A stretch of 64,000 nt of DNA from positions 1 through 64,000 of the forward strand of contig NZ_JAHA01000006.1 of NCBI RefSeq assembly GCF_000526935.1. The letters are read 5' to 3'. Every line of letters begins with the position of its first letter. Position 1 is the stretch's first letter. The notes below the pieces were generated by a model that was not told the DNA's origin, did no database searches, and saw nothing but the letters and a program-made list of their open reading frames with translations. The translations under genes were made by a program, and so were the position numbers. Origin of the DNA: Butyrivibrio sp. FCS014. Lineage in GTDB: Bacteria; Bacillota; Clostridia; Lachnospirales; Lachnospiraceae. This document shows positions 42,716 to 50,593 of this stretch, piece after piece.

Positions 42716-43906
42716 ATGGATTGTAGTGGTTGCAACAGATGTACTCAGATGAACTGCAGTATTGATACAAAGTGTCAGCAGTTGGACAGAAAGCTGATGG
42801 ACAGGTACGGAGCGGTGAGCTTCCCTATCTATCAGACTGCGACCTTTGCCCACCCGGGACTTGGGGAGAGTACCGGCTATGACTATACGAGAGTTCAGAA
42901 TCCCACAAGGCAGCAGCTTGAGTCAATCGTGGGATATCTTGAGAACGGCAAGGATGCAATAGCTTTTTCCAGCGGAATGGCAGCTATTGCGACGCTGATG
43001 GAACTTTTTCAGATCGGGGATCACTTCATTATTGACAGCGATCTCTACGGCGGAAGCGTAAGACTCTTTAACGAGATCAGCAGGAAGAACGGACTTACAT
43101 ATACAGCGGCCAACTTAAGCAAAGACGATGTAAGGCCGCTCATTCAGGAGAATACCAGGATGATCTATCTTGAGACTCCGACAAATCCCATGATGAACGT
43201 TACGGATATCAGTGAACTTTCAAAGATTGCAAGAGATCACGGGATACTGCTGGTGGTGGACAATACTTTTCTTTCTCCCTATTTCCAGAATCCCCTGGAT
43301 CTTGGAGCGGACATCGTGGTACACTCGGGAACCAAGTTCCTTGGCGGCCACCACGACACCGTGGGAGGATTCCTGGTGGTAAAGGATCAGGCTCTTGATG
43401 AGAAGCTTCGCTTTATCTATAAGACCACCGGTGCGGTGCTGAGTCCTTTTGACAGCTTCCTGATCTTAAGAGGAATAAGAACTCTGGCTGTGCGTCTTGA
43501 GAGAGCTCAGGAGAATGCCCTTAAGCTGGCAAGGTATTTAAAACGCCAAAAGCACGTCACAAAGGTTATCTATCCCGGACTTGAGGAACATCCCGGGTAC
43601 GAGATCATGAAGAAGCAGGCAAGAGGCTTTGGTGCGATGCTGACCTTTGAGGTGGACAGCGAGGGTTTTGCCAGGTCTATCCTCAATCATGTGGAGCTGA
43701 TCTATTTTGCGGAAAGCCTTGGGGGAACAGAGACTCTTATCACCTATCCCATAACCCAGACCCACGCTGATGTTCCGGCGGACGTGCTTGAGCGCAACGG
43801 AATAAATGCCAGGACTTTGAGGCTGTCTGTCGGAATAGAGGGAATCGGTGATCTTATCAGTGAATTTAACAGAGTATTCGCCATTGCAGAAAAAGAGAAT
43901 AGTTAA
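42716..43906 (+). CDS. Trans-sulfuration PLP enzyme (cystathionine gamma-synthase/lyase family) with Cys-rich N-terminus
   Basis: 396 residues. Core motifs: YDYTRVQNPTRQQLE, SSGMAAIATLMELF, YLETPTNPMMNVTD, LLVVDNTFLSPYFQNPLDLGADIVVHSGTKFLGGHHDTVGG (PLP lysine in SGTKF), and ESLGGTETLITYPITQTHADVP. Gamma-synthase, gamma-lyase or beta-lyase activity cannot be told apart by eye. The first 20 residues hold five cysteines (MDCSGCNRCTQMNCSIDTKC), not normal for the family; initiation at a downstream Met (42749) would drop three of them. It is coupled to the MalY-like gene. Confidence 0.88.
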   Translation: MDCSGCNRCTQMNCSIDTKCQQLDRKLMDRYGAVSFPIYQTATFAHPGLGESTGYDYTRVQNPTRQQLESIVGYLENGKDAIAFSSGMAAIATLMELFQIGDHFIIDSDLYGGSVRLFNEISRKNGLTYTAANLSKDDVRPLIQENTRMIYLETPTNPMMNVTDISELSKIARDHGILLVVDNTFLSPYFQNPLDLGADIVVHSGTKFLGGHHDTVGGFLVVKDQALDEKLRFIYKTTGAVLSPFDSFLILRGIRTLAVRLERAQENALKLARYLKRQKHVTKVIYPGLEEHPGYEIMKKQARGFGAMLTFEVDSEGFARSILNHVELIYFAESLGGTETLITYPITQTHADVPADVLERNGINARTLRLSVGIEGIGDLISEFNRVFAIAEKENS

Positions 43907-43976
43907 TCCTTGAATATTGTGTTATATTTATGCAAAATGATTTTTGTATAAATCATACACGTTCGGGGGAATAACT

Positions 43977-44879
43977 ATGACCATCTTACAACTTAAATAC
44001 GTTATAGCTATTGATGAAGAGTGCTCCATGAGAAAGGCGGCTGACAGACTCTATGTGTCACAGCCCGGCCTTTCAAGTGCCGTCAGAGACCTGGAGAATG
44101 AGCTTGGCATCCAGATCTTTGAGAGGGTTCACAACGGTGTTGTGACAACGGCAGCAGGAGCCTCTTTTATTGCATATGCAAGAAATGCCGTGGAGCAGTT
44201 CGAGAAGGTAGAGGAAAAGTACCTGAATGCCAGGAACGAGCGCCCTACATTCTCAGTATCCATGCAGCATTACACCATTGCGGTTGATGCCTTTATCGAT
44301 ACAGTAAGAGACTTTGATGTGGAGGAGTACCAGTACTTTATCCGAGAGACCCAGACAAGTGAGGTTATTGAGGATGTTAAGACCATGAAGAGTGAGATTG
44401 GTGTCATCGCTCTGTCGGATTTTAACAAGAACACCTTCAAGAAGATTTTTGCTGATGCATCCCTGGAATTTCACGAGCTCTTTTCCCGTGATACCTACGT
44501 GTATTTAAGCCACGACCATCCTCTGGCTGACAGGGAGGAGCTGTCATTGGAGGATCTTAGCGATTATCCTTGCATGGTATTTGACCAGGGAGACAACACT
44601 TCCTTCTATTATAGAGAAGAGGCTCTTGCAACCTATGACTACAAGAAGATCATCAGCACCAATGAGAGGGCGACCTCCATTGAACTGATGCTGGGACTGG
44701 ACGGATACGCCGTTGGCGCTGCAATGCTGGGAGCAGGGGAGACTTCATCGGGAATCAAGGTCATCAAGCTTAAAGAGGAAGAGACCCTGACCTTCGGATA
44801 TATCAAGAGAAAGGGCGCTAAATTAAGTGAGATGGGTCAGGCTTTTGTGGAGAAACTTGAAGCCCACAAGGAAGCCTGA
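43977..44879 (+). CDS. LysR-family transcription regulator
   Basis: 300 residues from ATG 43977 after GGGGGA. The N-terminal winged helix-turn-helix is MTILQLKYVIAIDEECSMRKAADRLYVSQPGLSSAVRDLENELGIQIFER. The effector domain follows, with RETQTSEVIEDVKTMKSEIGVIAL. It sits between the trans-sulfuration genes and metQNI, so it is the best candidate to bind the CTTATA-N7-ATAAG motifs of the island; that link is inference. The effector may be O-acetylserine or a related sulfur metabolite, as for CysB/CysR-type proteins. Confidence 0.9.
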   Translation: MTILQLKYVIAIDEECSMRKAADRLYVSQPGLSSAVRDLENELGIQIFERVHNGVVTTAAGASFIAYARNAVEQFEKVEEKYLNARNERPTFSVSMQHYTIAVDAFIDTVRDFDVEEYQYFIRETQTSEVIEDVKTMKSEIGVIALSDFNKNTFKKIFADASLEFHELFSRDTYVYLSHDHPLADREELSLEDLSDYPCMVFDQGDNTSFYYREEALATYDYKKIISTNERATSIELMLGLDGYAVGAAMLGAGETSSGIKVIKLKEEETLTFGYIKRKGAKLSEMGQAFVEKLEAHKEA

Positions 44880-44895
44880 GCAGCAATAAGAACTT

Positions 44896-44913
44896 CTTAT
44901 AGCCCTCGATAGA
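44896..44913 (+). promoter_or_regulatory. Operator-like motif upstream of metQ
   Basis: CTTATAGCCCTCGATAGA matches CTTATAACCACCGATAAG at 36286 in 13 of 18 positions. It lies 108 bp before the metQ ATG. No SAM riboswitch is visible in the same leader. Confidence 0.5.
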
Positions 44914-45020
44914 TGATTATTGCTTGCAAAGGTGCAAAAGCAAGTGTAAATTAGTTAAATATAAAAAACATACCGTTTTGCGGAGGGCAGGATTTCCGGA
45001 AGCGGTAAAAGGAGGAGAAT

Positions 45021-45953
45021 ATGAAAAAGAATATCATCACAAGCCTTGTGCTTGCAGGAACTCTCGCACTTGGCGTACTGACAGGCTGCGGCGACAGCGC
45101 AGCAGCTACAACAACAGAGACTGCAGAGACAACTGAGGCTACAGAGAGCACAGATACAGCAGCCCAGGCACCTGCTTCAGATGACGGTGACAAGACCATC
45201 ACAGTTGGTGCTACACCTGTTCCCCACGCAGAGATCCTTGATAACATTGTAAAAGAAGTACTTGCAGAGGACGGCTGGACACTTAACACCGTTGTTTTCT
45301 CAGATTATGTACTTCCCAACACATCTCTTGAGCAGGGCGAGATCGATGCTAACTATTTCCAGACTCTTGGTTACATGAACCAGCAGAACGCTGATGCAGG
45401 TCTTCACCTGACAGCTGTTGCAGGTATCCACATCGAGCCCATGGGTATCTACTCACAGAAGTACACATCACTTGAGGAGCTTCCCGACGGAGCATCAATC
45501 GGTATCCCCAACGATCCTGATAACGGCGCAAGAGGTGTAGACCTTCTTGTTCAGAAGGGACTTCTTGTTTCCAACGGCGGCTTTGGTACAGATGACAACT
45601 ATACAGAGGATTCACTTACCAACGACAAAGAGGCTAACCCTCACGGCTACGTGATCACACCTCTTGAGGCAGCTAACCTTCCTCTTTCACTTCCCGATCT
45701 TGATGCAGCTACCATCAACGGAAACTATGCTCTTGAGGCAGACCTTCCCGCTCAGTATCCTGCACTTGACATCGAGGAGTTCGATGAGGAGACCACCATC
45801 AAGAGAACAAACTTCCTTGTTGTAAAAGAGGGCAATGAGAACTCTGAGAAGACACAGGCTCTTATCAAGGCTCTTCAGTCACAGAAGGTTCAGGACTATA
45901 TCGATGCAACCTACAAGGGAGCAGTTATCACATCTTTTGTAGACCCACAGTAA
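45021..45953 (+). CDS. metQ: Methionine ABC transporter substrate-binding lipoprotein
   Basis: 310 residues with lipobox VLTGC near residue 23 and a Thr/Glu-rich linker. MetQ/NlpA features are ITVGATPVPHAEILDNIVKEVLAEDGW, VVFSDYVLPNTSLEQGEIDANYFQT, and IGIPNDPDNGARGVDLLVQKG. It binds methionine outside the membrane. AAAGGAGGAG precedes the ATG. A terminator-like hairpin separates it from metN. Confidence 0.93.
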   Translation: MKKNIITSLVLAGTLALGVLTGCGDSAAATTTETAETTEATESTDTAAQAPASDDGDKTITVGATPVPHAEILDNIVKEVLAEDGWTLNTVVFSDYVLPNTSLEQGEIDANYFQTLGYMNQQNADAGLHLTAVAGIHIEPMGIYSQKYTSLEELPDGASIGIPNDPDNGARGVDLLVQKGLLVSNGGFGTDDNYTEDSLTNDKEANPHGYVITPLEAANLPLSLPDLDAATINGNYALEADLPAQYPALDIEEFDEETTIKRTNFLVVKEGNENSEKTQALIKALQSQKVQDYIDATYKGAVITSFVDPQ

Positions 45954-45971
45954 TGAATAATGTATAATGTT

Positions 45972-46004
45972 ATGGCACGCTGCGGTTGCGGCGTGCCATA
46001 TTTT
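45972..46004 (+). terminator. Terminator-like hairpin between metQ and metN
   Basis: ATGGCACGC pairs with GCGTGCCAT (9 bp) and is followed by ATTTT. As with livJ, a partial terminator after the binding-protein gene would leave metN and metI less expressed. That role is inferred. Confidence 0.65.
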
Positions 46005-46037
46005 ATGTTAACAGCAATAGTAAGCGGTGGAATTTGT

Positions 46038-47012
46038 ATGATTAGAATTGACAGTGTTAAAAAGACATTTGGAAAAACAGAGGTACTTAAGGATATCTCC
46101 ATTGATATTGAGGACGGCGAAATCTTTGGTATCATCGGACAGTCGGGCGCAGGTAAGTCAACCCTGCTTAGGTGCATTAACGGCCTTGAATCCTATGATG
46201 GCGGACTGATCACAGTTAACAAGAATCCTGTTCACATCGATGATAAGAAGAATCTTCGCCGTATTCAGAAGAAGATGGGAATGATCTTCCAGGGATTCAA
46301 CCTTCTGGAGAGACTTGATGTATATCAGAACGTGGCGCTTCCCATGAAGTTCTGGGGAATCCCCACTAATACCCCTGAGGCAAAAGAGAAGATTTTGAAA
46401 CTCATAAGTCTCGTTGGACTGGAAGAAAAGGTCCATGCAAAGCCAAGGGAGCTCTCAGGTGGACAGAAGCAGAGAGTTGCCATAGCAAGAGCACTGGTGC
46501 TGAATCCCGAGATCCTTCTTTGCGATGAGGCGACAAGTGCCCTGGATCCGGAGATTACAAAGGGTATTCTGGCTCTTTTACAGAAGATCAATAAGGAAAT
46601 GGGCATCACCATCGTGGTGGTTACTCACCAGATGGAGGTTGTTAAGCAGATCTGCCAGAGAGTGGCTTTCCTTAGCCAGGGCAAGGTTCTTGCAGTAGGC
46701 AAGCCTGAGCAGCTGTTCGTATGGCCCAAGGAGAGGGAAATCAGAGACTTCCTCAGGGAGGAGAGCGACAAGCTGCCGTCCACCGGCGTCAATCTCAAGC
46801 TCTTTTTCTTTGGAGAGGGCAATCAGAGGCCCATCGTTACCCAGATGTCACAGGAGCTGCACACGGATTTCAACATCTGCTGGGCCAAGCTCGAGGACTT
46901 CAGGGAGGACGTATACGGAAGCCTTGTTCTTAACATGGATGAGAAGGACCTGGAGAGGGCCTGTGCATTCCTTGATTCCAAGGATGTTACCTGGGAAGTT
47001 ATCCCGAGATGA
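46038..47012 (+). CDS. metN: Methionine ABC transporter ATPase with NIL domain
   Basis: 324 residues from ATG 46038. Walker A GQSGAGKSTLLRCINGLE, signature LSGGQKQRVAIARALVLNPEILLCDEATSALDPEI, switch ITIVVVTHQMEVVKQI. Residues about 250-324 form the C-terminal NIL regulatory domain, which in MetN binds methionine and shuts down import (trans-inhibition). Confidence 0.93.
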   Translation: MIRIDSVKKTFGKTEVLKDISIDIEDGEIFGIIGQSGAGKSTLLRCINGLESYDGGLITVNKNPVHIDDKKNLRRIQKKMGMIFQGFNLLERLDVYQNVALPMKFWGIPTNTPEAKEKILKLISLVGLEEKVHAKPRELSGGQKQRVAIARALVLNPEILLCDEATSALDPEITKGILALLQKINKEMGITIVVVTHQMEVVKQICQRVAFLSQGKVLAVGKPEQLFVWPKEREIRDFLREESDKLPSTGVNLKLFFFGEGNQRPIVTQMSQELHTDFNICWAKLEDFREDVYGSLVLNMDEKDLERACAFLDSKDVTWEVIPR

Positions 47013-47082
47013 TCTGCTATCCCGAAGCGGATCTGCAGTGACTGCAAGAGTTTGAACATTAGTTTTACTGGAGGTTTTTAAA

Positions 47083-47745
47083 ATGTCTGGAATTTTATCC
47101 AATACCGGCATGCATGCAATTATATGGAAGGCTTTTACCCAGACCCTGTATATGGTGTTCTGGTCAACCTTCTTTTCGGTGATAATAGGTTTTATCCCCG
47201 CTATCATTCTGACGCTGACAGCGCCTGACGGCCTTAAGCCCAACAAGATTGTATACGAGATCTTAAGCTTTATCGTAAATGTATTCAGGAGCTTCCCTTT
47301 CATTATCCTTCTGGTTATCCTGATTCCATTTACCCGTATGGTTGTTGGAAAATCCATCGGAACAACGGCATCCATCGTGCCTCTTACCGTGTCTGCGATC
47401 CCCTATATTGCCAGGGTGTTTGAGACCAGTCTTCGTGAGACCAATCCCGGTGTCATTGAGGCGGCAAGGTCCTTTGGCGCATCCAATTTCCAGATCCTTA
47501 TGAGAGTCTACGTTAAGGAGTCCATTCCCAGGATGCTCAACGGCATAGTGCTTCTGGTTATCTCGCTGGTAGGATACTCTGCAATGGCAGGAACCGTAGG
47601 TGGCGGCGGTGTAGGTGATATTGCCATCCGTTACGGCTATCAGCAGTACAAGACGGACTACCTTATTGTCTGCTCCATTATTCTGATCATCTTCGTTCAG
47701 CTGATTCAGATGCTTGGCAACCACATGTACAAGAAGATGAGCTGA
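47083..47745 (+). CDS. metI: Methionine ABC transporter permease
   Basis: 220 residues, five hydrophobic segments. NVFRSFPFIILLVILIPFTRMVVG, the EAA loop NPGVIEAARSFGASNFQILMRVYVKESIPRML, and GTVGGGGVGDIAIRYGYQQYKTD are characteristic of MetI. It forms a homodimer pore with MetN. It completes the metQNI operon. Confidence 0.94.
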   Translation: MSGILSNTGMHAIIWKAFTQTLYMVFWSTFFSVIIGFIPAIILTLTAPDGLKPNKIVYEILSFIVNVFRSFPFIILLVILIPFTRMVVGKSIGTTASIVPLTVSAIPYIARVFETSLRETNPGVIEAARSFGASNFQILMRVYVKESIPRMLNGIVLLVISLVGYSAMAGTVGGGGVGDIAIRYGYQQYKTDYLIVCSIILIIFVQLIQMLGNHMYKKMS

Positions 47746-47804
47746 TCCGGCATATCAGGGAAAAGAGCCGGCTAATCAGGAATAATGTTGGCTTCGCAAG
47801 TTTT

Positions 47805-47834
47805 TTGTTCATATTCTGCGGAGAGTGTTATAAT
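47805..47834 (+). promoter_or_regulatory. Predicted promoter upstream of the PEP-synthase-like gene
   Basis: TTGTTC (47805-47810), 18-bp spacer, perfect TATAAT (47829-47834). The predicted start, about 47841, lies directly at the base of a terminator-like hairpin. Confidence 0.6.
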
Positions 47835-47842
47835 AACAGTAC

Positions 47843-47884
47843 GAGCAAAGGCGCTTGAATATTAGGCGTTCTTTGCTCTTTTTT
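47843..47884 (+). terminator. Promoter-proximal hairpin with U-run (terminator/attenuator)
   Basis: GAGCAAAG pairs with CTTTGCTC (8 bp) with a G/C-containing loop, followed by six T. Placed right after the predicted promoter at 47805, it would end a ~45-nt RNA unless read through. It may instead terminate metI read-through. Confidence 0.65.
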
Positions 47885-47892
47885 GTTGCACG

Positions 47893-47946
47893 GGACCGGC
47901 AGGCGATACAGGACCGTCAAGCGATACAAGACCGGCAGGCGATCAG
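47893..47946. repeat. Three 18-bp tandem repeats in the 5' leader
   Basis: GGACCGGCAGGCGATACA, GGACCGTCAAGCGATACA and AGACCGGCAGGCGATCAG lie in tandem. The last also forms a small hairpin with the following CCTGCC. They lie between the leader hairpin and the ribosome site of the gene at 47993. Confidence 0.7.
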
Positions 47947-47992
47947 CCTGCCCGATTGGATGGTTTGGACGTGAAATAAAGGGGAGATGATT

Positions 47993-50554
47993 ATGGCAGC
48001 TTTTGACAGAGTGTGTTCGGGAATACCGCAGATGGATCAGGTCTTTGACAACATCCGTCTCGGGGATAATGTGGTCTGGAGGGTGGACAACCTTGAGCAG
48101 TTCAAGCTCTTTGTAAAGCCCTATGTCAAGCAGGCAATAGCGGACAAAAGAAATCTCATCTACATAAGATTTGCTACCCACGAGCCGCTTCTTGAAGAGC
48201 AGGAGGGGCTTAAGATAGTCAAGGTGGAACTCAACCACAGGTTTGAGAATTTCACGGTGCAGATTCATGAGATCATCAGAAAAGAAGGACGGGATGCCTT
48301 CTATGTTTTTGACTGCCTTTCCGAGCTGCAGACTGCCTGGGCCACGGACCTTATGATGGGGAATTTCTTCAGAGTGACCTGCCCTTATCTGTTTATATTG
48401 GATACGGTGGCTTTTTTCCCTCTTATAAGAGGCAAGCATTCCTTCCTTGCCATCGCGAAAATAAGGGACACAACACAGCTGTTTCTTGATGTTTATTCCG
48501 ACGATAAGCATGTCTATGTAAGGCCGGATAAGGTCTGGAACAGATACTCCGAGACAATGTTCCTTCCGCAGCTCTATGATCCCAATACCGGGGATTTCAA
48601 GCCTATCCTGGATGGCGTCATGGCAAGCCGGTTCTATCAGGTGCTTGGCAAAAGCGGCATCTCCTCCGACAGCGAGAACATGGACAGCTGGGATCGGTTC
48701 TTTGATCTTACCAGGATGATGAGGCAGGCAGGGAGCGACGTCAGCGCAAATTGTGCCACCATGTGCGATATAATGATGACCCGTGATGAGCGCCTGCGTC
48801 AGATGGTAAAAGAGCTGTTTACTCCGGAGGATTATTTTGCCGTAAAGGACAGAATGATAGGAACCGGAATGATAGGCGGAAAGGCCTGCGGCATGCTCCT
48901 TGCCAGAAAGATAATTGAAAAAAGACGCCCCGATATATACGAATATCTTGAGCCCCATGATTCTTTTTACATAGGTTCGGACGTTTTCTATACCTATATC
49001 GTTGATAACAATTTCTGGGATCTTCGGATCAGACAGCGCACCAGGGAGGAGTTTTTCTCTGTGGCTGAGCAGTTTTCGGAGCTTCTTTTGCAGGGAAGAT
49101 TTTCAAGAAGCATGGAGGAGCAGCTGGTTAAACTTCTTGAGTATTACGGCCAGGATCCCATTATCGTTAGGTCAAGTTCAATTCTTGAGGACGGCTTTGG
49201 TAATGCTTTTGCGGGAAAGTATGAGTCGGTGTTCTGCTCCAACTCGGGAGAGATGAAGCAGCGAGTCGAAGAACTTGAGAATGCGATCCGCACGGTATAT
49301 GCCAGCACCATGAGCCGTTCGGCACTGGATTATCGCTCAAGACGCGGCCTTCAGGACAGAGATGAGCAGATGGCCCTTCTGGTACAGAGGGTTTCGGGGT
49401 CCTACTACGGGGAGTTCTACATGCCCTGCGCTGCGGGAGTTGGTTATTCCTTCAGCCCCTATAAATTCATGGAATCCATCGATCAGTCCGCCGGTATGCT
49501 GCGGCTTGTTATGGGCCTTGGAACCTCGGCCGTTGACAGGACCGAAGGATCCTACCCCAGGCTTGTGAGCCTTGATAAGCCCACAGCCACCAACGCAAGA
49601 GATTCCATTGAGAGGCATCAGTACTCCCAGAGGAAACTTGAGCTTATGAACCGCTCCACAAGAAAGCTTGAGAGGGTGTCGCTGGAAGAAGTGGAAAAAG
49701 AGATGCCTTTTTACTTAAAGCGCCTTCTATTGGAACATGACACCGATACCGAGAGGATGTTCAGGGACAGAGGCGAGGACAGGGATATTCAGTTCATCTC
49801 ATGCCTTGGAATAGTCAAAAAGGATGAGCTCATGAACCAGATGAAGGACATCATGAGCACAATACAGGACGAGTACAAACATCCCGTGGATATAGAGTTT
49901 ACCATCAATTTTGATGAGAGCGGCAATTACGTTATCAACATCCTTCAGTGCAGACCCCTTCAGATATATCAGGACAATGAGGAGGTCAGGATTCCGGACG
50001 ATATCGAGCATGATGAGATTCTCTTCGATTGCAGGGGCTCCGCGATGGGATTATCACGGGCTATAAAACTGGATATCATCGTATATGTTGATCCGGTAAA
50101 ATACTACAGCATGCCCTATCAGGACAAGAATAAGGTGGCCGGCGCCATAGGCAGGATAAACTGGCAGATGCGTGGCAAAGGAAAGCACATGCTTCTTATG
50201 GTCCCGGGCAGGATAGGAACCTCTTCCCCGGAACTTGGGGTTCCCACGGCGTTTTCGGATATAAGTGAGTTTGACGCGGTTTGCGAGGTGGCGGATTCAA
50301 AGGTGGGCTATAACCCGGAGCTCTCCTATGGAAGCCATTTCTTCCAGGACCTTGTGGAATCGGGAATCCTCTACAACGCCATCTTTGAGAACGAAAAGAC
50401 TCTTCGTTACGATACGGGGATTCTTAGCTCTTTTGACAATATGCTTGATGACCCGGAAGTTAAGGACATCGTGGGCATGTATGACGTATCATCCGACGGC
50501 ATCTACATCTACCATGACATGAATGAAGGGGCCACGTTGTGCGCGAGGATCTAA
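47993..50554 (+). CDS. PEP synthase/PPDK-like ATP-grasp protein with N-terminal KaiC-like region
   Basis: 853 residues; ATG 47993 follows GGGGAG. The first ~230 residues (GIPQMDQVFDNIRLGDNVVWRVDNLEQF, DAFYVFDCLSELQTAWATDLMMGNFF) resemble a RecA/KaiC-like fold without a Walker A P-loop. From about residue 290 (GTGMIGGKACGMLLARKII) a PEP/pyruvate-dikinase ATP-binding domain follows, with IIVRSSSILEDGFGNAFAGKYESVF and IEFTINFDESGNYVINILQCRPLQ. No swivelling phosphohistidine domain (GGxxSHxA) or PEP-binding barrel is seen, so it is not a complete PEP synthase. It probably phosphorylates or adenylates an unknown partner. Confidence 0.7.
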   Translation: MAAFDRVCSGIPQMDQVFDNIRLGDNVVWRVDNLEQFKLFVKPYVKQAIADKRNLIYIRFATHEPLLEEQEGLKIVKVELNHRFENFTVQIHEIIRKEGRDAFYVFDCLSELQTAWATDLMMGNFFRVTCPYLFILDTVAFFPLIRGKHSFLAIAKIRDTTQLFLDVYSDDKHVYVRPDKVWNRYSETMFLPQLYDPNTGDFKPILDGVMASRFYQVLGKSGISSDSENMDSWDRFFDLTRMMRQAGSDVSANCATMCDIMMTRDERLRQMVKELFTPEDYFAVKDRMIGTGMIGGKACGMLLARKIIEKRRPDIYEYLEPHDSFYIGSDVFYTYIVDNNFWDLRIRQRTREEFFSVAEQFSELLLQGRFSRSMEEQLVKLLEYYGQDPIIVRSSSILEDGFGNAFAGKYESVFCSNSGEMKQRVEELENAIRTVYASTMSRSALDYRSRRGLQDRDEQMALLVQRVSGSYYGEFYMPCAAGVGYSFSPYKFMESIDQSAGMLRLVMGLGTSAVDRTEGSYPRLVSLDKPTATNARDSIERHQYSQRKLELMNRSTRKLERVSLEEVEKEMPFYLKRLLLEHDTDTERMFRDRGEDRDIQFISCLGIVKKDELMNQMKDIMSTIQDEYKHPVDIEFTINFDESGNYVINILQCRPLQIYQDNEEVRIPDDIEHDEILFDCRGSAMGLSRAIKLDIIVYVDPVKYYSMPYQDKNKVAGAIGRINWQMRGKGKHMLLMVPGRIGTSSPELGVPTAFSDISEFDAVCEVADSKVGYNPELSYGSHFFQDLVESGILYNAIFENEKTLRYDTGILSSFDNMLDDPEVKDIVGMYDVSSDGIYIYHDMNEGATLCARI

Positions 50555-50593
50555 ATTGTAATTCTGCCGTAATGGTCTATAATGGTAGATACT

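Noticed and set aside
44880..45020. SAM riboswitch upstream of metQ
   Set aside because: The conserved S-box core and its stems are not present in this 140-bp leader; an operator-like palindrome is seen instead.
47828..48958. 376-codon minus-strand frame opposite the PEP-synthase-like gene
   Set aside because: It is the shadow of a strongly coding plus-strand frame, has no ribosome site and no recognisable domain, and its end reads through the 18-bp tandem repeats.
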